A DNA stretch of 64,000 bases from an uncultured Clostridium sp. (GCA_937927335.1 CALBDU010000054.1:1-64000); one strand, 5' to 3'; numbered from the stretch's first letter, positions 34,051 through 43,765 are shown. Numbers and translations: made by a program. The notes: generated by a model not told the origin, from the letters alone.

Positions 34051-37000
34051 ATGTTTAATGAAGAAAAAATACTTGATATGTTTAATAAGGATACATCTGG
34101 AAATAACCAGTTGAAGGGCAATAGAGTATTGGATTCAGATTTGGTTTCCTCTGTGGATATAACAGACAGCGACAACCTTATATGTCTTGATGGAACAGTG
34201 ATTTCAGAGAATCTTTTTAATGAGTACAAGGTTAAAATTGAGATAGACGGTAACGGAAAAAGTGTATTATCTACCTTTTGCAGCTGTGCGGATTTTGAGA
34301 AGCATGAATTCAGCAGGAAAAATTACTGCTGTAAGCATCTTTGTGCCTTATTTTATAAATCACTAAAGCAGCTGGCGGTACATCCTGCCTTTGGAAAGGA
34401 AAGCAAAGAGGAGGCAGATATTTTTAAAACAGAAGATAATGTCCTTTCAAGTCTTTTGGGAGATGAGAAGCATAAAGAGCAAGTTAAAATCGAAGTTTAT
34501 ATAAATAAGACAGGAATCATGGATAACATTTCAGCAGAATTTAAAATTGGCGTTAAATCAGCAACCTCCCATAACCTTTATATTTTGAAGGATATAAATT
34601 ATTTTCTTGCTGCCTGCTATAACAACATATCCATAAATTACAGCAAAAATTTTGTGTTTAATACCGCCACCCACCGTTTAAGTCCTAAAGATAAAAGACT
34701 TATGGCATTTATTGAAACCTTGAAGGAAATAAAGGGAAGCCTGAATTTCAATCAAAGGGGAGAAAAGGTGGTGGATGGCAAGACATTAAATATTCCTAAA
34801 TTCATGATTCGGGATTTTTTTCAGGTTATAAGGAATCATAGAGTCTATCTAAATGAAGGCTTTTTTTACAGGCCAGTGGAGACAGAAATTTTGAACCAAA
34901 GACCGGAATTGGATTTCGATATGAAAATAGTAAAGGGAAGCTATATATTAAAATCTCCCGGGGGTATGCCCATGGTGCTGGGTTCGAAAAAGGATGTGTT
35001 TCTCTATGGCTCGTCCATATATCTGCCGGATTATGAATTTTGCTATAAAATAACTCCTTATCTTTCCGTATTGAAGGATACACGGGTGGTAAGCATACCA
35101 GCAGATAAAGAGGAAAGGATATTAAGGGAGCTGATACCTGAGCTTAATGGTATGGGACGGGAGGTTACCTTGTCCAGGTCTATTAAGGAAAAGGTGGAAA
35201 CCGGTGAATGCAATTTTAATTTCTATTTTGACAGGCATGGAAAGGAAATTACTTTAAAGGTTAATGTTAAGTATGGAAGATTTGAATTTAATATTTTTAG
35301 TGATTGTAAGGAAAAAATAATATACAGAGATACTAAAAAGGAAAATTCCCTCCTGGGAACCTTACGATCACTAGGGTTTGAGGAAATAGGCGAAAGGTTC
35401 TGCCTTACAGCCGGAGACGATTACGTATTTAGGTTTTTCAAAAGCGAAATAGGCAGACTCCAGGAATTGGGGGAGGTCTATTATTCAGAAAGCTTTAAAG
35501 GCATCAAAGCCCTTGGAAAAGGCTCTTTAAGAGGTGACATTAAATCTGGGAGCTATAATTATTTTGAAATGAACTTCAAAATAGGAGATGTTCCCACTGA
35601 TGAAACGGCGGATATACTAAGGGCCTTTAGGGATAACCTAAAATATTACAAGCTTAAGTCTGGGGAATACCTTGATTTAGAGGAGCTGGAGCTGAAAAAA
35701 TTTTTAAAGCTTCTGGATACTGCATCCTCTGATAAAATAACAAATAACAAATTGCTTATAAATAAAGCAAAGGCCCCATACATCCAGGATTACTTTGAAG
35801 AAAATGATTTACGCTATATCACAGGTGTAAAGGAACTTAAAAAAGTCAGAAACAAACTTAAAAATATTGAAAAACAGAAATTTGAAATACCGGATAGACT
35901 GTCAAAAACATTAAGAGAGTACCAGAAAACAGGCTTTAAATGGTTCAAAACATTGGATTATTTTGGTTTTGGAGGAATTCTGGGAGATGAAATGGGCTTG
36001 GGAAAAACTGTGCAGGCAATAGCTTTTATGTTGTCCAATAAGGGAAGCAAAACCCTGGTGGTGGCTCCAACCTCCCTTATCTTCAACTGGATAGAGGAAT
36101 TTGAAAAATTTGCTCCGGAGCTTAAGGTTGCAGCCTTTAATGGTGCAAGGGAGGAAAGAGAAGAAAAATTTGAAGACATTGATAAATTTGATGTAATTGT
36201 AACCACCTACAATCTGCTTAAGAGGGATATTGAGGCCTATAAAAACATTGAATTTAATTACTGCTTCCTGGATGAAGCTCAGTTTATAAAGAACTCAAGC
36301 TCTCAAAATTCACAGGCAGTAAAGGAGATAAAGGCTTCCAGGCGTTTTGCACTTACCGGTACCCCCATGGAAAATTCACTGATGGAGCTTTGGTCAATTT
36401 TTGATTTTATAATGCCGGGATATCTTTTTGATGAGAAAAGATTCAGTGTTAGGTACCACAAGAAGCTTAAAGAGGGTCCGGAGGTAATTGAAGAGCTCAA
36501 TAAGCTCATAAGGCCCTTTATCCTGAGAAGGAAAAAGAAGGATGTTATAAGAGAGCTTCCTGATAAAATTGAAAAGACGCTAATGGTGAACATGGATTAT
36601 GAGCAGAAAAAGGTTTATAAGACCTATGCGGATTATGCAGCGGATATTATTGCAAAAAAGGTTAAGGAGGATGAGTTTAAAACCAGTAAAATTGAAATCT
36701 TATCCTATATAACAAAGCTTAGGCAGCTGTGCCTGGACCCTTCAGTTGTTATGGATAATTACCAGGGGGGCAGTGCAAAGCTTGAAGCTATGCTTGAGCT
36801 TTTATCTCAGGCACTGGATGAAGGCCACAGGGTGCTGGTTTTCTCCCAGTTTACATCAGTGCTTAAAAATCTTGGAAGCAGGCTGAAAACCGAAAAAATT
36901 CACTTCAGTTACCTGGACGGCACTATATCTGCGGAAAAGAGGATGAAGCTTGTTAACTCCTTTAATGAGGGAAAAAACTCAGTATTTCTCATAAGCCTTA

Positions 37001-37296
37001 AGGCTGGCGGTACAGGACTTAACCTTACATCAGCTGATTTGGTGGTGCATTTTGATCCATGGTGGAACCCTGCTGTAGAGGACCAGGCTACGGACAGAGC
37101 CCACAGAATAGGCCAGGAAAATGTGGTGGAGGTTGTTAAAATCATAGCCAAGGGCACCATTGAGGAAAAGATCCTTCAGCTTCAGGAAAGCAAAAGAAAG
37201 CTCATATCAGAAGTAATGGGTGATGAGCTTTGTAATGGAGATAAACTTCTTTCATTAACGGAAGAGGATATTACATGGCTTTTTCAAAACAGCTGA
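34051..37296 (+). CDS. SNF2-family helicase with N-terminal SWIM zinc finger
   Basis: A 1081-residue Swi2/Snf2 ATPase. SWIM motif at residues 77-96 (CSC ... CKH). A long middle region of about 500 residues has the bacterial SNF2-associated pattern. The ATPase core covers residues 620-1080: GDEMGLGKTVQAI (motif I), LDEAQFIKN (II), ALTGTPMENSLMELWSI (III), then KAGGTGLNLTSADLVVHFDPWWNPAVEDQATDRAHRIGQ (V and VI, about 38 residues). Such proteins move on DNA or displace RNA polymerase; exact role unknown. AAGGAG precedes the ATG. No restriction or defence genes are adjacent. Confidence 0.92.
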   Translation: MFNEEKILDMFNKDTSGNNQLKGNRVLDSDLVSSVDITDSDNLICLDGTVISENLFNEYKVKIEIDGNGKSVLSTFCSCADFEKHEFSRKNYCCKHLCALFYKSLKQLAVHPAFGKESKEEADIFKTEDNVLSSLLGDEKHKEQVKIEVYINKTGIMDNISAEFKIGVKSATSHNLYILKDINYFLAACYNNISINYSKNFVFNTATHRLSPKDKRLMAFIETLKEIKGSLNFNQRGEKVVDGKTLNIPKFMIRDFFQVIRNHRVYLNEGFFYRPVETEILNQRPELDFDMKIVKGSYILKSPGGMPMVLGSKKDVFLYGSSIYLPDYEFCYKITPYLSVLKDTRVVSIPADKEERILRELIPELNGMGREVTLSRSIKEKVETGECNFNFYFDRHGKEITLKVNVKYGRFEFNIFSDCKEKIIYRDTKKENSLLGTLRSLGFEEIGERFCLTAGDDYVFRFFKSEIGRLQELGEVYYSESFKGIKALGKGSLRGDIKSGSYNYFEMNFKIGDVPTDETADILRAFRDNLKYYKLKSGEYLDLEELELKKFLKLLDTASSDKITNNKLLINKAKAPYIQDYFEENDLRYITGVKELKKVRNKLKNIEKQKFEIPDRLSKTLREYQKTGFKWFKTLDYFGFGGILGDEMGLGKTVQAIAFMLSNKGSKTLVVAPTSLIFNWIEEFEKFAPELKVAAFNGAREEREEKFEDIDKFDVIVTTYNLLKRDIEAYKNIEFNYCFLDEAQFIKNSSSQNSQAVKEIKASRRFALTGTPMENSLMELWSIFDFIMPGYLFDEKRFSVRYHKKLKEGPEVIEELNKLIRPFILRRKKKDVIRELPDKIEKTLMVNMDYEQKKVYKTYADYAADIIAKKVKEDEFKTSKIEILSYITKLRQLCLDPSVVMDNYQGGSAKLEAMLELLSQALDEGHRVLVFSQFTSVLKNLGSRLKTEKIHFSYLDGTISAEKRMKLVNSFNEGKNSVFLISLKAGGTGLNLTSADLVVHFDPWWNPAVEDQATDRAHRIGQENVVEVVKIIAKGTIEEKILQLQESKRKLISEVMGDELCNGDKLLSLTEEDITWLFQNS

Positions 37297-37312
37297 AAAG
37301 TAGAAAATATCA

Positions 37313-37342
37313 GGCATGATGCTTTGCATTGTGCCTTTTTTC
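37313..37342 (+). terminator. Terminator after the SNF2 helicase
   Basis: GGCATGATGC (37313-37322) pairs with GCATTGTGCC (37326-37335), two G-T pairs, loop TTT, followed by TTTTTTC. Confidence 0.83.
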
Positions 37343-37433
37343 TGCCCTTTTTTTGCCTTCATGTATCTTTTTAGGAAACCTGGGAATACTATAACATATA
37401 TTTTATATTTAAGAGAAATCGGGAGGAATAAAA

Positions 37434-39095
37434 GTGGCTGAAGAATGTGTTAAAGTCATTCCTTTAGGGGGACTTGGTGAAATTGGAAAGAATATTACTG
37501 CTTTTGAATATGGTAATGAAATTATTGTTATAGATTGCGGCTTGGCTTTTCCGGAGGATGAAATGTATGGAGTTGATCTGGTAATACCAGATATATCCTA
37601 TCTTATAGAAAATGCTGATAAAGTGAAGGGCTTGTTTTTAACTCATGGACATGAGGATCATATAGGATCAATACCTTATATATTGAAGCAGTTGAATATG
37701 CCGGTGTACGGCACCCGCTTGACCTTGGGAATAGTGGAAAACAAGCTCAATTCCCACAGTATGCTTTCGGACTGCAAATTAAACTGTGTAAAAGCTGGAG
37801 ATATAATCAGCACTGAAAATTTCAAAATTGAATTTATCAGGGTTACCCATAGTATTGCTGATTCCTGTGCTATAGCAATTCATACACCTGTAGGTGTTAT
37901 TTTGCATACCGGGGATTTCAAGGTTGATTATACACCTATTGATGGGCTGGTAATGGACCTGGAGCGTATTTCAGAGCTTGGAAGAAAGGGAGTATTGCTT
38001 CTGATGGCAGACAGCACCAATGTGGAACGTCAGGGCCATTCAATATCTGAAAGGTCCATTGGAGGAACACTGGACAGGATTTTTTCCAATGCCAGGGGAA
38101 GAGTAATTGTAGCTACCTTTGCATCAAATATTCACAGGATGCAGCAGATAATTAACGCATCGGTACAGCATGGAAGAAAGATAGCCTTCAGCGGAAGAAG
38201 CATGGAGGATATATCGAGAGTTGCAGGAGAGCTTGGTTATCTTCATATTCCAGAGGGCTATCAGATAAGTGTAGAGGATGTTGCAACCTATTCCAATGAT
38301 CATGTGACAATTATTACTACAGGAAGCCAGGGAGAGCCCATGTCGGCTTTGGCCAGGATTGCATTTGCAACTCACAGGAAGCTTAAAATTGAGCCTGATG
38401 ATTTATATATTATTTCTGCATCGCCCATACCAGGCAATGATAAGCTTATTTCCAGGGTAATAAACAACCTATTTAAAAATGGTGCAGATGTAATATATGA
38501 GGATCTGGAGGAGGTACATGTATCTGGACACGCATATCAGGAGGAACTGAAGCTTATCCATACACTGGTGCATCCGAAGTTTTTCATGCCGGTGCACGGT
38601 GAATACAGGCATCTTAAGCATCACATGGATATGGCAGAAAAGCTGGGCATGGACAAATCAGATATATTTAAACTTAAAACTGGGGATGTGCTTGAATTAA
38701 ACAGTGAAAGTGCACGGGTTGCCGGAAGGGTACCTACAGGAGCAGTTTACGTGGATGGTATCGGAGTTGGTGATGTGGGCAACGTGGTACTTAGAGACAG
38801 GAAGCATTTAGCCCAGGATGGCATGCTTACCATAGTTGCCACCATTGAAAAGGATACCTGCAACCTTATTGCAGGCCCTGATGTAATAACAAGAGGGTTT
38901 GTATTTGTAAAGGAATCAGAGGAACTGATCAATGAAGTTAAGGATATCGCCAGAGAGGAGCTTATTTACTGTTTAGAGGATAAGATTACAGAATGGTCAG
39001 TTTTGAAGATAAATGTGAAACGATCTGTGGAAAGGTATGTATACGAAAAGACAAAAAGAAAACCGACCATACTGCCCATAATTATGGAGATTTGA
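37434..39095 (+). CDS. rnj: Ribonuclease J
   Basis: A 553-residue beta-CASP metallo-beta-lactamase nuclease with 5'-3' exo- and endonuclease activity in RNA decay and rRNA maturation. Metal site THGHEDHIGSIPYIL near residue 73, HTGDFKVDYTP, LLMADSTNVERQGHS, and beta-CASP motifs VIVATFASNIHRMQ and TTGSQGEPMSAL; late His in PVHGEYRHLKHH. Starts at GTG 37434 behind GGGAGGAA. Clostridia often have one RNase J, so I leave the paralogue number open. Confidence 0.94.
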   Translation: MAEECVKVIPLGGLGEIGKNITAFEYGNEIIVIDCGLAFPEDEMYGVDLVIPDISYLIENADKVKGLFLTHGHEDHIGSIPYILKQLNMPVYGTRLTLGIVENKLNSHSMLSDCKLNCVKAGDIISTENFKIEFIRVTHSIADSCAIAIHTPVGVILHTGDFKVDYTPIDGLVMDLERISELGRKGVLLLMADSTNVERQGHSISERSIGGTLDRIFSNARGRVIVATFASNIHRMQQIINASVQHGRKIAFSGRSMEDISRVAGELGYLHIPEGYQISVEDVATYSNDHVTIITTGSQGEPMSALARIAFATHRKLKIEPDDLYIISASPIPGNDKLISRVINNLFKNGADVIYEDLEEVHVSGHAYQEELKLIHTLVHPKFFMPVHGEYRHLKHHMDMAEKLGMDKSDIFKLKTGDVLELNSESARVAGRVPTGAVYVDGIGVGDVGNVVLRDRKHLAQDGMLTIVATIEKDTCNLIAGPDVITRGFVFVKESEELINEVKDIAREELIYCLEDKITEWSVLKINVKRSVERYVYEKTKRKPTILPIIMEI

Positions 39096-39149
39096 TAAAA
39101 ATTTTATGTTGAACCTGTGAAACTTATAAAGGATATTAGATATTTTTGT

Positions 39150-39186
39150 AGAAATACTATTATAATGGTATTTCTATTTTTATTTT
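39150..39186 (+). terminator. Terminator after RNase J
   Basis: AGAAATAC (39150-39157) pairs with GTATTTCT (39168-39175), followed by ATTTTTATTTTA. AT-rich but with a clear T-run. Confidence 0.7.
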
Positions 39187-39202
39187 ACGGGGGGTATAAC
39201 AA

Positions 39203-40033
39203 ATGAATCTCGAAGCTATCTTGAAAGATCCTGTAAATGTGGACAAAGAATATCCACCAATTACAGAAGCTTTTAAAATTAATGTGAAGGGCGATAATTT
39301 AATCGCAATGATGTATGTTGCACAGGGAAAGGGGCCGCTTCCTACAATTATTTTATACCACGGATTTCCGGGGTATGAAAAAAATATAGATCTTGCTCAG
39401 GCCTTAAGAAGGGCAGGCTATAACGTTTTGCTTTTCCACTACAGAGGCTGCTGGGGAAGTGAAGGTACATATTCTGTAAATAATGTACTTGAGGATGCAG
39501 ATGCAGCAATAGATTTTTTAAGGTCGGACAAATGCCCGAAAACCTGCAAGGTTGATCCGGATAATATAATATTAATGGGATACAGCATGGGCGGATTTGC
39601 AGCATTGATAACCCTGGCAAAGCACCCTGAAATTAAATCCATGGCTTTCCTGGTAGGCTTTAACTTTGGCAAGTACGCAAAGGGTCTATATGGAGACGAA
39701 AAGTTAATAAAGGAAGCCCAGGAGTATTGGTCAGGTTCATTTGCACCACTTAAAGGAATTACTCCTGAAACTTTCATTGCAGAAATCGTTGAAAACAGAG
39801 ACAAATGGGATCTGGTGGACCATGCAGAAAAGCTCAAGGGTCACAAACTGCTGTTTATCGGAGGCACCTATGACACCTGTGCCCATATTCCAGGCCACTA
39901 TCAGCCAATTGTGGACATGCTGAACAAGACAAAGCAAAACGATGTCACAGAGGTAATCCTTGAAACAGACCACGACTGCTCCAACAAACGAATTGCTCTA
40001 TCCGAAGAGGTACTGAGGTGGCTTAGGAGTTAG
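39203..40033 (+). CDS. Alpha/beta hydrolase (serine aminopeptidase/S9-like)
   Basis: A 276-residue alpha/beta hydrolase. Oxyanion block ILYHGFPGYEKNID, nucleophile elbow MGYSMGGFAALI (Ser near residue 131), and the catalytic His in ETDHDCSNKRI at the end. The segment HYRGCWGSEGTYSVNNVLEDADAAIDFL resembles small prolyl-oligopeptidase-like and acylaminoacyl hydrolases. No signal peptide; probably cytosolic. GGGGGG-type site before the ATG. Substrate unknown. Confidence 0.87.
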   Translation: MNLEAILKDPVNVDKEYPPITEAFKINVKGDNLIAMMYVAQGKGPLPTIILYHGFPGYEKNIDLAQALRRAGYNVLLFHYRGCWGSEGTYSVNNVLEDADAAIDFLRSDKCPKTCKVDPDNIILMGYSMGGFAALITLAKHPEIKSMAFLVGFNFGKYAKGLYGDEKLIKEAQEYWSGSFAPLKGITPETFIAEIVENRDKWDLVDHAEKLKGHKLLFIGGTYDTCAHIPGHYQPIVDMLNKTKQNDVTEVILETDHDCSNKRIALSEEVLRWLRS

Positions 40034-40041
40034 AGGAGTTA

Positions 40042-40053
40042 GGGACGGTTAAC
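40042..40053 (+). repeat. Single REP-like repeat copy after the hydrolase
   Basis: GGGACGGTTAAC followed by AATTAAT, as at 30228. It starts 8 bp after the hydrolase stop and abuts the terminator hairpin. Confidence 0.8.
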
Positions 40054-40058
40054 AATTA

Positions 40059-40108
40059 ATGCTTATATTTCTCTTTGTTATCATTGGGAAGTATAAGCAT
40101 TTTTTTTG
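40059..40108 (+). terminator. Terminator of the hydrolase gene
   Basis: ATGCTTAT (40059-40066) pairs with ATAAGCAT (40093-40100) around a 26-nt loop, followed by eight T. Confidence 0.75.
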
Positions 40109-40182
40109 TCACTCATGAAACTCTAAAAACATATTATGTAATAGACCCTGGGGTTAAATAGATATAAAAGCGAGGAAAAATT

Positions 40183-40566
40183 ATGAGTTCATTTGTAAAT
40201 ACCGGATATGCAAAAAAGAATAATAACATTATAGAGGATGCAAGTGTAACCGTTAATGTAGCTAATGCTGATACCTTGATAATGACAAAAACTGTTGATA
40301 AACCAAATGAATTTTATTTTCAAGGCGATACCATTGTTTTTACAATTACAATTTCTCTACCTGCATCTGCTGGGAGTAAATTAAATGGCATAACATTTGA
40401 AGATCAAATTCCTTCACAGGTTATACTGCCAACAACTGCACCATATGGAGTAACTACTACAGAGGGAAATATTGTGCCTGTTGCTGGTAATCAGGTTAAG
40501 ATTACCGGAATTAATCTTGATCCTGGCGAAACTGTGACAATAACAATAACTGGTACTATTGCTTAA
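40183..40566 (+). CDS. DUF11-domain protein, probably surface or spore associated
   Basis: A 127-residue protein that is essentially one DUF11 beta-sandwich repeat: LIMTKTVDKPNEFYFQGDTIVFTITISLP ... LNGITFEDQIPSQVILP ... VKITGINLDPGETVTITITGT. It has no signal peptide. DUF11 proteins without signals occur in the outer layers of clostridial spores, but that placement is inference. GCGAGGAAA precedes ATG 40183. The next gene encodes a related, membrane-anchored DUF11-like protein. Confidence 0.78.
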   Translation: MSSFVNTGYAKKNNNIIEDASVTVNVANADTLIMTKTVDKPNEFYFQGDTIVFTITISLPASAGSKLNGITFEDQIPSQVILPTTAPYGVTTTEGNIVPVAGNQVKITGINLDPGETVTITITGTIA

Positions 40567-40631
40567 AATGAATTATATCCAATGGGTCTTGCAGGCTCAT
40601 TGGATTTTTAATAATTGTAAGGGGTAATTAT

Positions 40632-41246
40632 ATGAGTTGCTTTTGTAAATCGGAATGTGATAATTTTGTCACCCAACTTACTAATATATCAAAAGTATGG
40701 AAAGGAGGATTTTTGAAAACTGCAGAAGTGAATTTTTATATTAAGTATAAAAAAACTTCAGATTTAAAAGTAAAACAATTTACAGATGCTTTGTTTGGGA
40801 GCGTATGTGAGCAGCTCAATCTTATTATTGAAGTATGCAATTTAGGACCAGAAATTGAAGGCAGCGGCAAGTTAATTGATATATTTACAAATGAAAATAA
40901 TCTTAATATCAAATCAGTTGTAATAACAAAAGGAACATATACCTTAGAAAATGGTATCTTTATATGGGACATTGGACAGATTGCTCCTGAAGAACAACTA
41001 TTTGCTGTTATTGCATTTAAACCTAAAAAAGCCGGTTTATATAGAAGTGTTGCAAAAGTGTATGGAGATAATTACGACACGAATCAATGTAATAATTTTT
41101 CTAAAGAAAAAATTCCTGTGCTTGATCTGTATTTGAAAATTGAGTTGCTAATTATTATGACTACCTTAATAACATTGATTTTGATAGCTGCCATATGGAA
41201 TTCCTTCAGATGTTCAGAAGTAAGAGAAGAAAAGGGGGACGGTTAA
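40632..41246 (+). CDS. DUF11-like protein with C-terminal membrane anchor
   Basis: A 204-residue protein. The central part (QLNLIIEVCNLGPEIEGSGKLIDIFTNE ... YTLENGIFIWDIGQIAPEEQ) has the DUF11 pattern; residues about 168-190 (LKIELLIIMTTLITLILIAAI) form a single membrane helix. The N-terminus MSCFCKSECDNF is cysteine-rich. It follows the first DUF11 gene by 66 bp behind AAGGGG. Its last residues and stop codon (GGG GAC GGT TAA) are read from a REP-like repeat, so the original C-terminus may have been replaced. Confidence 0.7.
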   Translation: MSCFCKSECDNFVTQLTNISKVWKGGFLKTAEVNFYIKYKKTSDLKVKQFTDALFGSVCEQLNLIIEVCNLGPEIEGSGKLIDIFTNENNLNIKSVVITKGTYTLENGIFIWDIGQIAPEEQLFAVIAFKPKKAGLYRSVAKVYGDNYDTNQCNNFSKEKIPVLDLYLKIELLIIMTTLITLILIAAIWNSFRCSEVREEKGDG

Positions 41247-41247
41247 C
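41235..41247 (+). repeat. REP-like repeat overlapping a gene end
   Basis: GGGGACGGTTAAC. The DUF11-like gene reads into it and ends at its TAA. Confidence 0.85.
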
Positions 41248-41296
41248 AAATAATTAGTATAATTGTATTTTTCATATTAAATGGAAATTAATAAAA

Positions 41297-41321
41297 GCTG
41301 AACAGTTTTAAACTATTCAGC
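41297..41321 (-). terminator. Terminator of the ECF S-component gene
   Basis: GCTGAACAGTT (41297-41307) and AACTATTCAGC (41311-41321) form a stem; on the minus strand the mismatch becomes a G-T pair and TTTTATTAAT follows. Confidence 0.65.
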
Positions 41322-41331
41322 CTTAATTATT

Positions 41332-41889
41332 TTAAAGTTTAAATTTTGATTTTTTTAACATTTTACTCATTGGCAAGGCAATGAGGATACCTACCAAGAC
41401 TTCTGCACAGTTTGCAGGAACATCTTTTAATGATACTATTAAGCCTTGAGCAAATGTTATATTTTGCGAAAGCAAATAAGTTGTTACAAATGCTCCAGCT
41501 ATATAATATGCAAATATCATCCAGATACCTGCAACTGTAAATCCTAGAATGTTATTTGCAACACTTTCACCATTATTTTTTCCTCTGAATATTATCATAG
41601 CAGCCACTAAAGCCATAGAACCTTTAATTGCAAAAGTAAAAGGGGCCCAAACTAAATAACCACCTAAAATATCTGCAAGGCACATACCAACAGCTGATGC
41701 TATTACTGAATTTCTTTTCCCAAGCAAAACAACTGCCAAGAAAATCATGCTATCACCTAAATGTGTATATCCAGCATAGGTTGGAACTCTGATTGTCATA
41801 GTTACTAAAGTTATCATGGCAATCATTAATGCTACTTGAACTAAAGACAAGGTTTTACTATTTATTACACCAATATTTTTTCTTTCCAT
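41332..41889 (-). CDS. ECF transporter substrate-binding S component
   Basis: A 185-residue membrane protein with about five to six helices. The pattern VQVALMIAMITLVTMTIRVP ... YTHLGDSMIFLAVVLLGKR ... MCLADILGGYLVWAPFTFAIKGSMALVAA matches vitamin-type S components of energy-coupling factor transporters. The vitamin cannot be told from sequence, and no riboswitch precedes it. EcfA/T genes are elsewhere. AAGGAGG stands before the ATG. It lies between REP-like repeats. Confidence 0.82.
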   Translation of the reverse strand: MERKNIGVINSKTLSLVQVALMIAMITLVTMTIRVPTYAGYTHLGDSMIFLAVVLLGKRNSVIASAVGMCLADILGGYLVWAPFTFAIKGSMALVAAMIIFRGKNNGESVANNILGFTVAGIWMIFAYYIAGAFVTTYLLSQNITFAQGLIVSLKDVPANCAEVLVGILIALPMSKMLKKSKFKL

Positions 41890-41990
41890 TAAATTGCCTC
41901 CTTGCTAAATCTTTACTTTTATTATAATCACTTTTCTAAAATGATAAAGTGTATCCATACAGTTGTTGTTTCTTAACTTTTCTTAACTTT

Positions 41991-42084
41991 GGGACGGTTA
42001 ACAAGTTATTACAGTAAAGCTATTGGATTATAAATTTTAACTTTGATATAATTGTATAAGTGGGAATTAATTGTTAACCGTCCC
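41991..42084. repeat. REP-like inverted pair between the ECF and AlaX-like genes
   Basis: GGGACGGTTAAC (41991-42002) and GTTAACCGTCCC (42073-42084) are exact inverted copies 70 bp apart, both extended by TTG on the inner side and CAAAG or its mirror on the outer side. The space between holds a possible promoter (TTGGAT 42023, TATAAT 42047) for the AlaX-like gene. Confidence 0.85.
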
Positions 42085-42121
42085 AAAGAGACCAAGAGAT
42101 AAACTGAGAGGAGAAAATTCT

Positions 42122-42763
42122 ATGGCTTGTGAAAAAGTATTCTGGCAGGATCCTTATTTAACACAACTTGATTCAAAAATTACCTTTGTAAAAGGGAATA
42201 AAATAAAGCTAGACAGGACGATATTTTACCCTTTTTCAGGTGGACAACAGTCTGACTCAGGTACTATTGGTGAATATAAAGTCATTAATGCAGTAAAGGA
42301 ATGCAAAGAAATAATATACGAAATAGAAGAAAATCATGATTTAAAAGAAAAGGATACAGTTCATGTTAAAATAGATTGGGATAAACGATATAGATTAATG
42401 AAGCTTCATTTTGCAGCAGAGCTTGTTCTAGAATTGATATACCAAAATTATAATCATCCTCAGAAAATTGGTGCAAATATAACTGAAGATAAGGCAAGAG
42501 TTGATTTTAATTGGGGTGGCAACATTTCCCAGTCATTTTCCTTTCTTAACGGCAAGCTAAAAGAAATAATACAACAGGACCTTCCAATAATTAGTGACTT
42601 CAGTGATAGGGTAAATGAAATTAGATTTTGGGAGATCAAGGGTTTTGCAAAGGTGCCTTGTGGCGGCACTCATTTAAAGAGGACAGGGGAAATAGGCCAT
42701 ATTGAATTAAAGAGGAATAACTTGGGTAAAGGAAAAGAGAGAATTGAGCTATATCTAAAATAA
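42122..42763 (+). CDS. AlaX-like alanyl-tRNA editing protein with altered zinc site
   Basis: A 213-residue protein with the AlaRS editing-domain fold: FYPFSGGQQSDSG near residue 35 and CGGTHLKRTGEIG with Cys180 and His184. These and a HxxxH motif normally bind zinc and hydrolyse Ser-tRNA(Ala) or Gly-tRNA(Ala). Here the first motif reads HFAAE (His96, Glu100), so one zinc ligand is changed. ATG 42122 follows GAGAGGAG; the longer frame to 42071 begins inside a REP-like repeat. Converges on the RAYT gene with 13 bp between stops. Confidence 0.83.
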   Translation: MACEKVFWQDPYLTQLDSKITFVKGNKIKLDRTIFYPFSGGQQSDSGTIGEYKVINAVKECKEIIYEIEENHDLKEKDTVHVKIDWDKRYRLMKLHFAAELVLELIYQNYNHPQKIGANITEDKARVDFNWGGNISQSFSFLNGKLKEIIQQDLPIISDFSDRVNEIRFWEIKGFAKVPCGGTHLKRTGEIGHIELKRNNLGKGKERIELYLK

Positions 42764-42776
42764 AAAATATCATTCC

Positions 42777-43682
42777 TTATGAAACATATTCTTCGAAAAA
42801 GTCGTTAATAATTTTTTGGTATTTTTCATCGCTGCTAATTAAGTGAAGCCCAATTTTTGATAGAGCTGATACTCTGGATTGAGTAATATTTCCAAGAGTT
42901 CTACATATATCACTACATTTAAGGTCACAAAAGCTGCGCATTAAAATAGTAAGCAAAGCTCTATGTTGAACTGAACTTCTGCAATATTTTATATAAAGTG
43001 ACCTTCTTTCAATATTAGCCTTTTCGCAAATAAAATCAATCAGTCTATCTACTTTTAGGTTTCTTGTTAGAGGCTTCTTTGAGCTGATGTATTTGGTAGG
43101 ATCACAAAAAAATTCTATGTCACTTTTTTCTTCTAAGTCAAAATTTACCTTTACGAAATCCAAGTAGTTATTATTCATATTACAGATTAAATGAGCTTTA
43201 ATAAAATCTAAATCAAGTACCATAAATGGGTCTTTTTTTGCAGACAAATAGACATTTAGACTGGAAAATCGGTACTTTTCCGGTTTGCCTTTATAATTCT
43301 TAATGTCTGAAGGGTTATTATGGATATAAGCAGTTAATGTATATAGATAACGCTGGTTGTTTACTACTTTGCTTTTAAATCTATCCTGAAATAGATGCCC
43401 GTTTCTTTTATGTACTCTATTAAAATAGATTGCATAGCTGAAATTAATACTATGCATTATCTTTGAAATATCAGCACCATTGGCATCAATTATGAAGTGA
43501 GCATGATTATTCATCAGACAGTAAGCATAAACCTTAAAATAGTATAGAGCTTGATACTTCTTTAATAAACCCATATACCTAATTTTATCTTCATCCGTTT
43601 TAAAAAGTTTTACCTCGCTAATGCTCCTTATCATTATATGATAAATTGAGCTTGGGGATTTAATTCTTGCACATCGGGGCAT
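42777..43682 (-). mobile_element. REP-associated tyrosine transposase (RAYT, Y1/IS200-like)
   Basis: A 301-residue Y1 HUH protein. It begins MPRCARIKSPSSIYHIMIRS; the HUH pair is His60 and His62 in MNNHAHFIID; the nucleophile is probably Tyr119 in YTLTAYIHNNP; and HKRNGHLFQDRFKSKVV is the RAYT middle signature. The last 100 residues (RSSVQHRALLTILMRSF ... LGNITQSRVSALSK) resemble a DnaA-domain-IV-like helix-turn-helix found in Firmicute RAYTs. No IS200-type ends are visible. GTTAACCGTCCCC repeats lie on both sides (42073 and 43766) and elsewhere in the window, the usual picture of RAYTs and REPs. GGTGAAT precedes the ATG. Confidence 0.85.
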
Positions 43683-43765
43683 ACATTCACCTCAGAATAA
43701 TCAATTTATAATTATTATTGCCGAAAGATTTTACTTTATTCAAAATTCGCATAGATGGATAAGTT

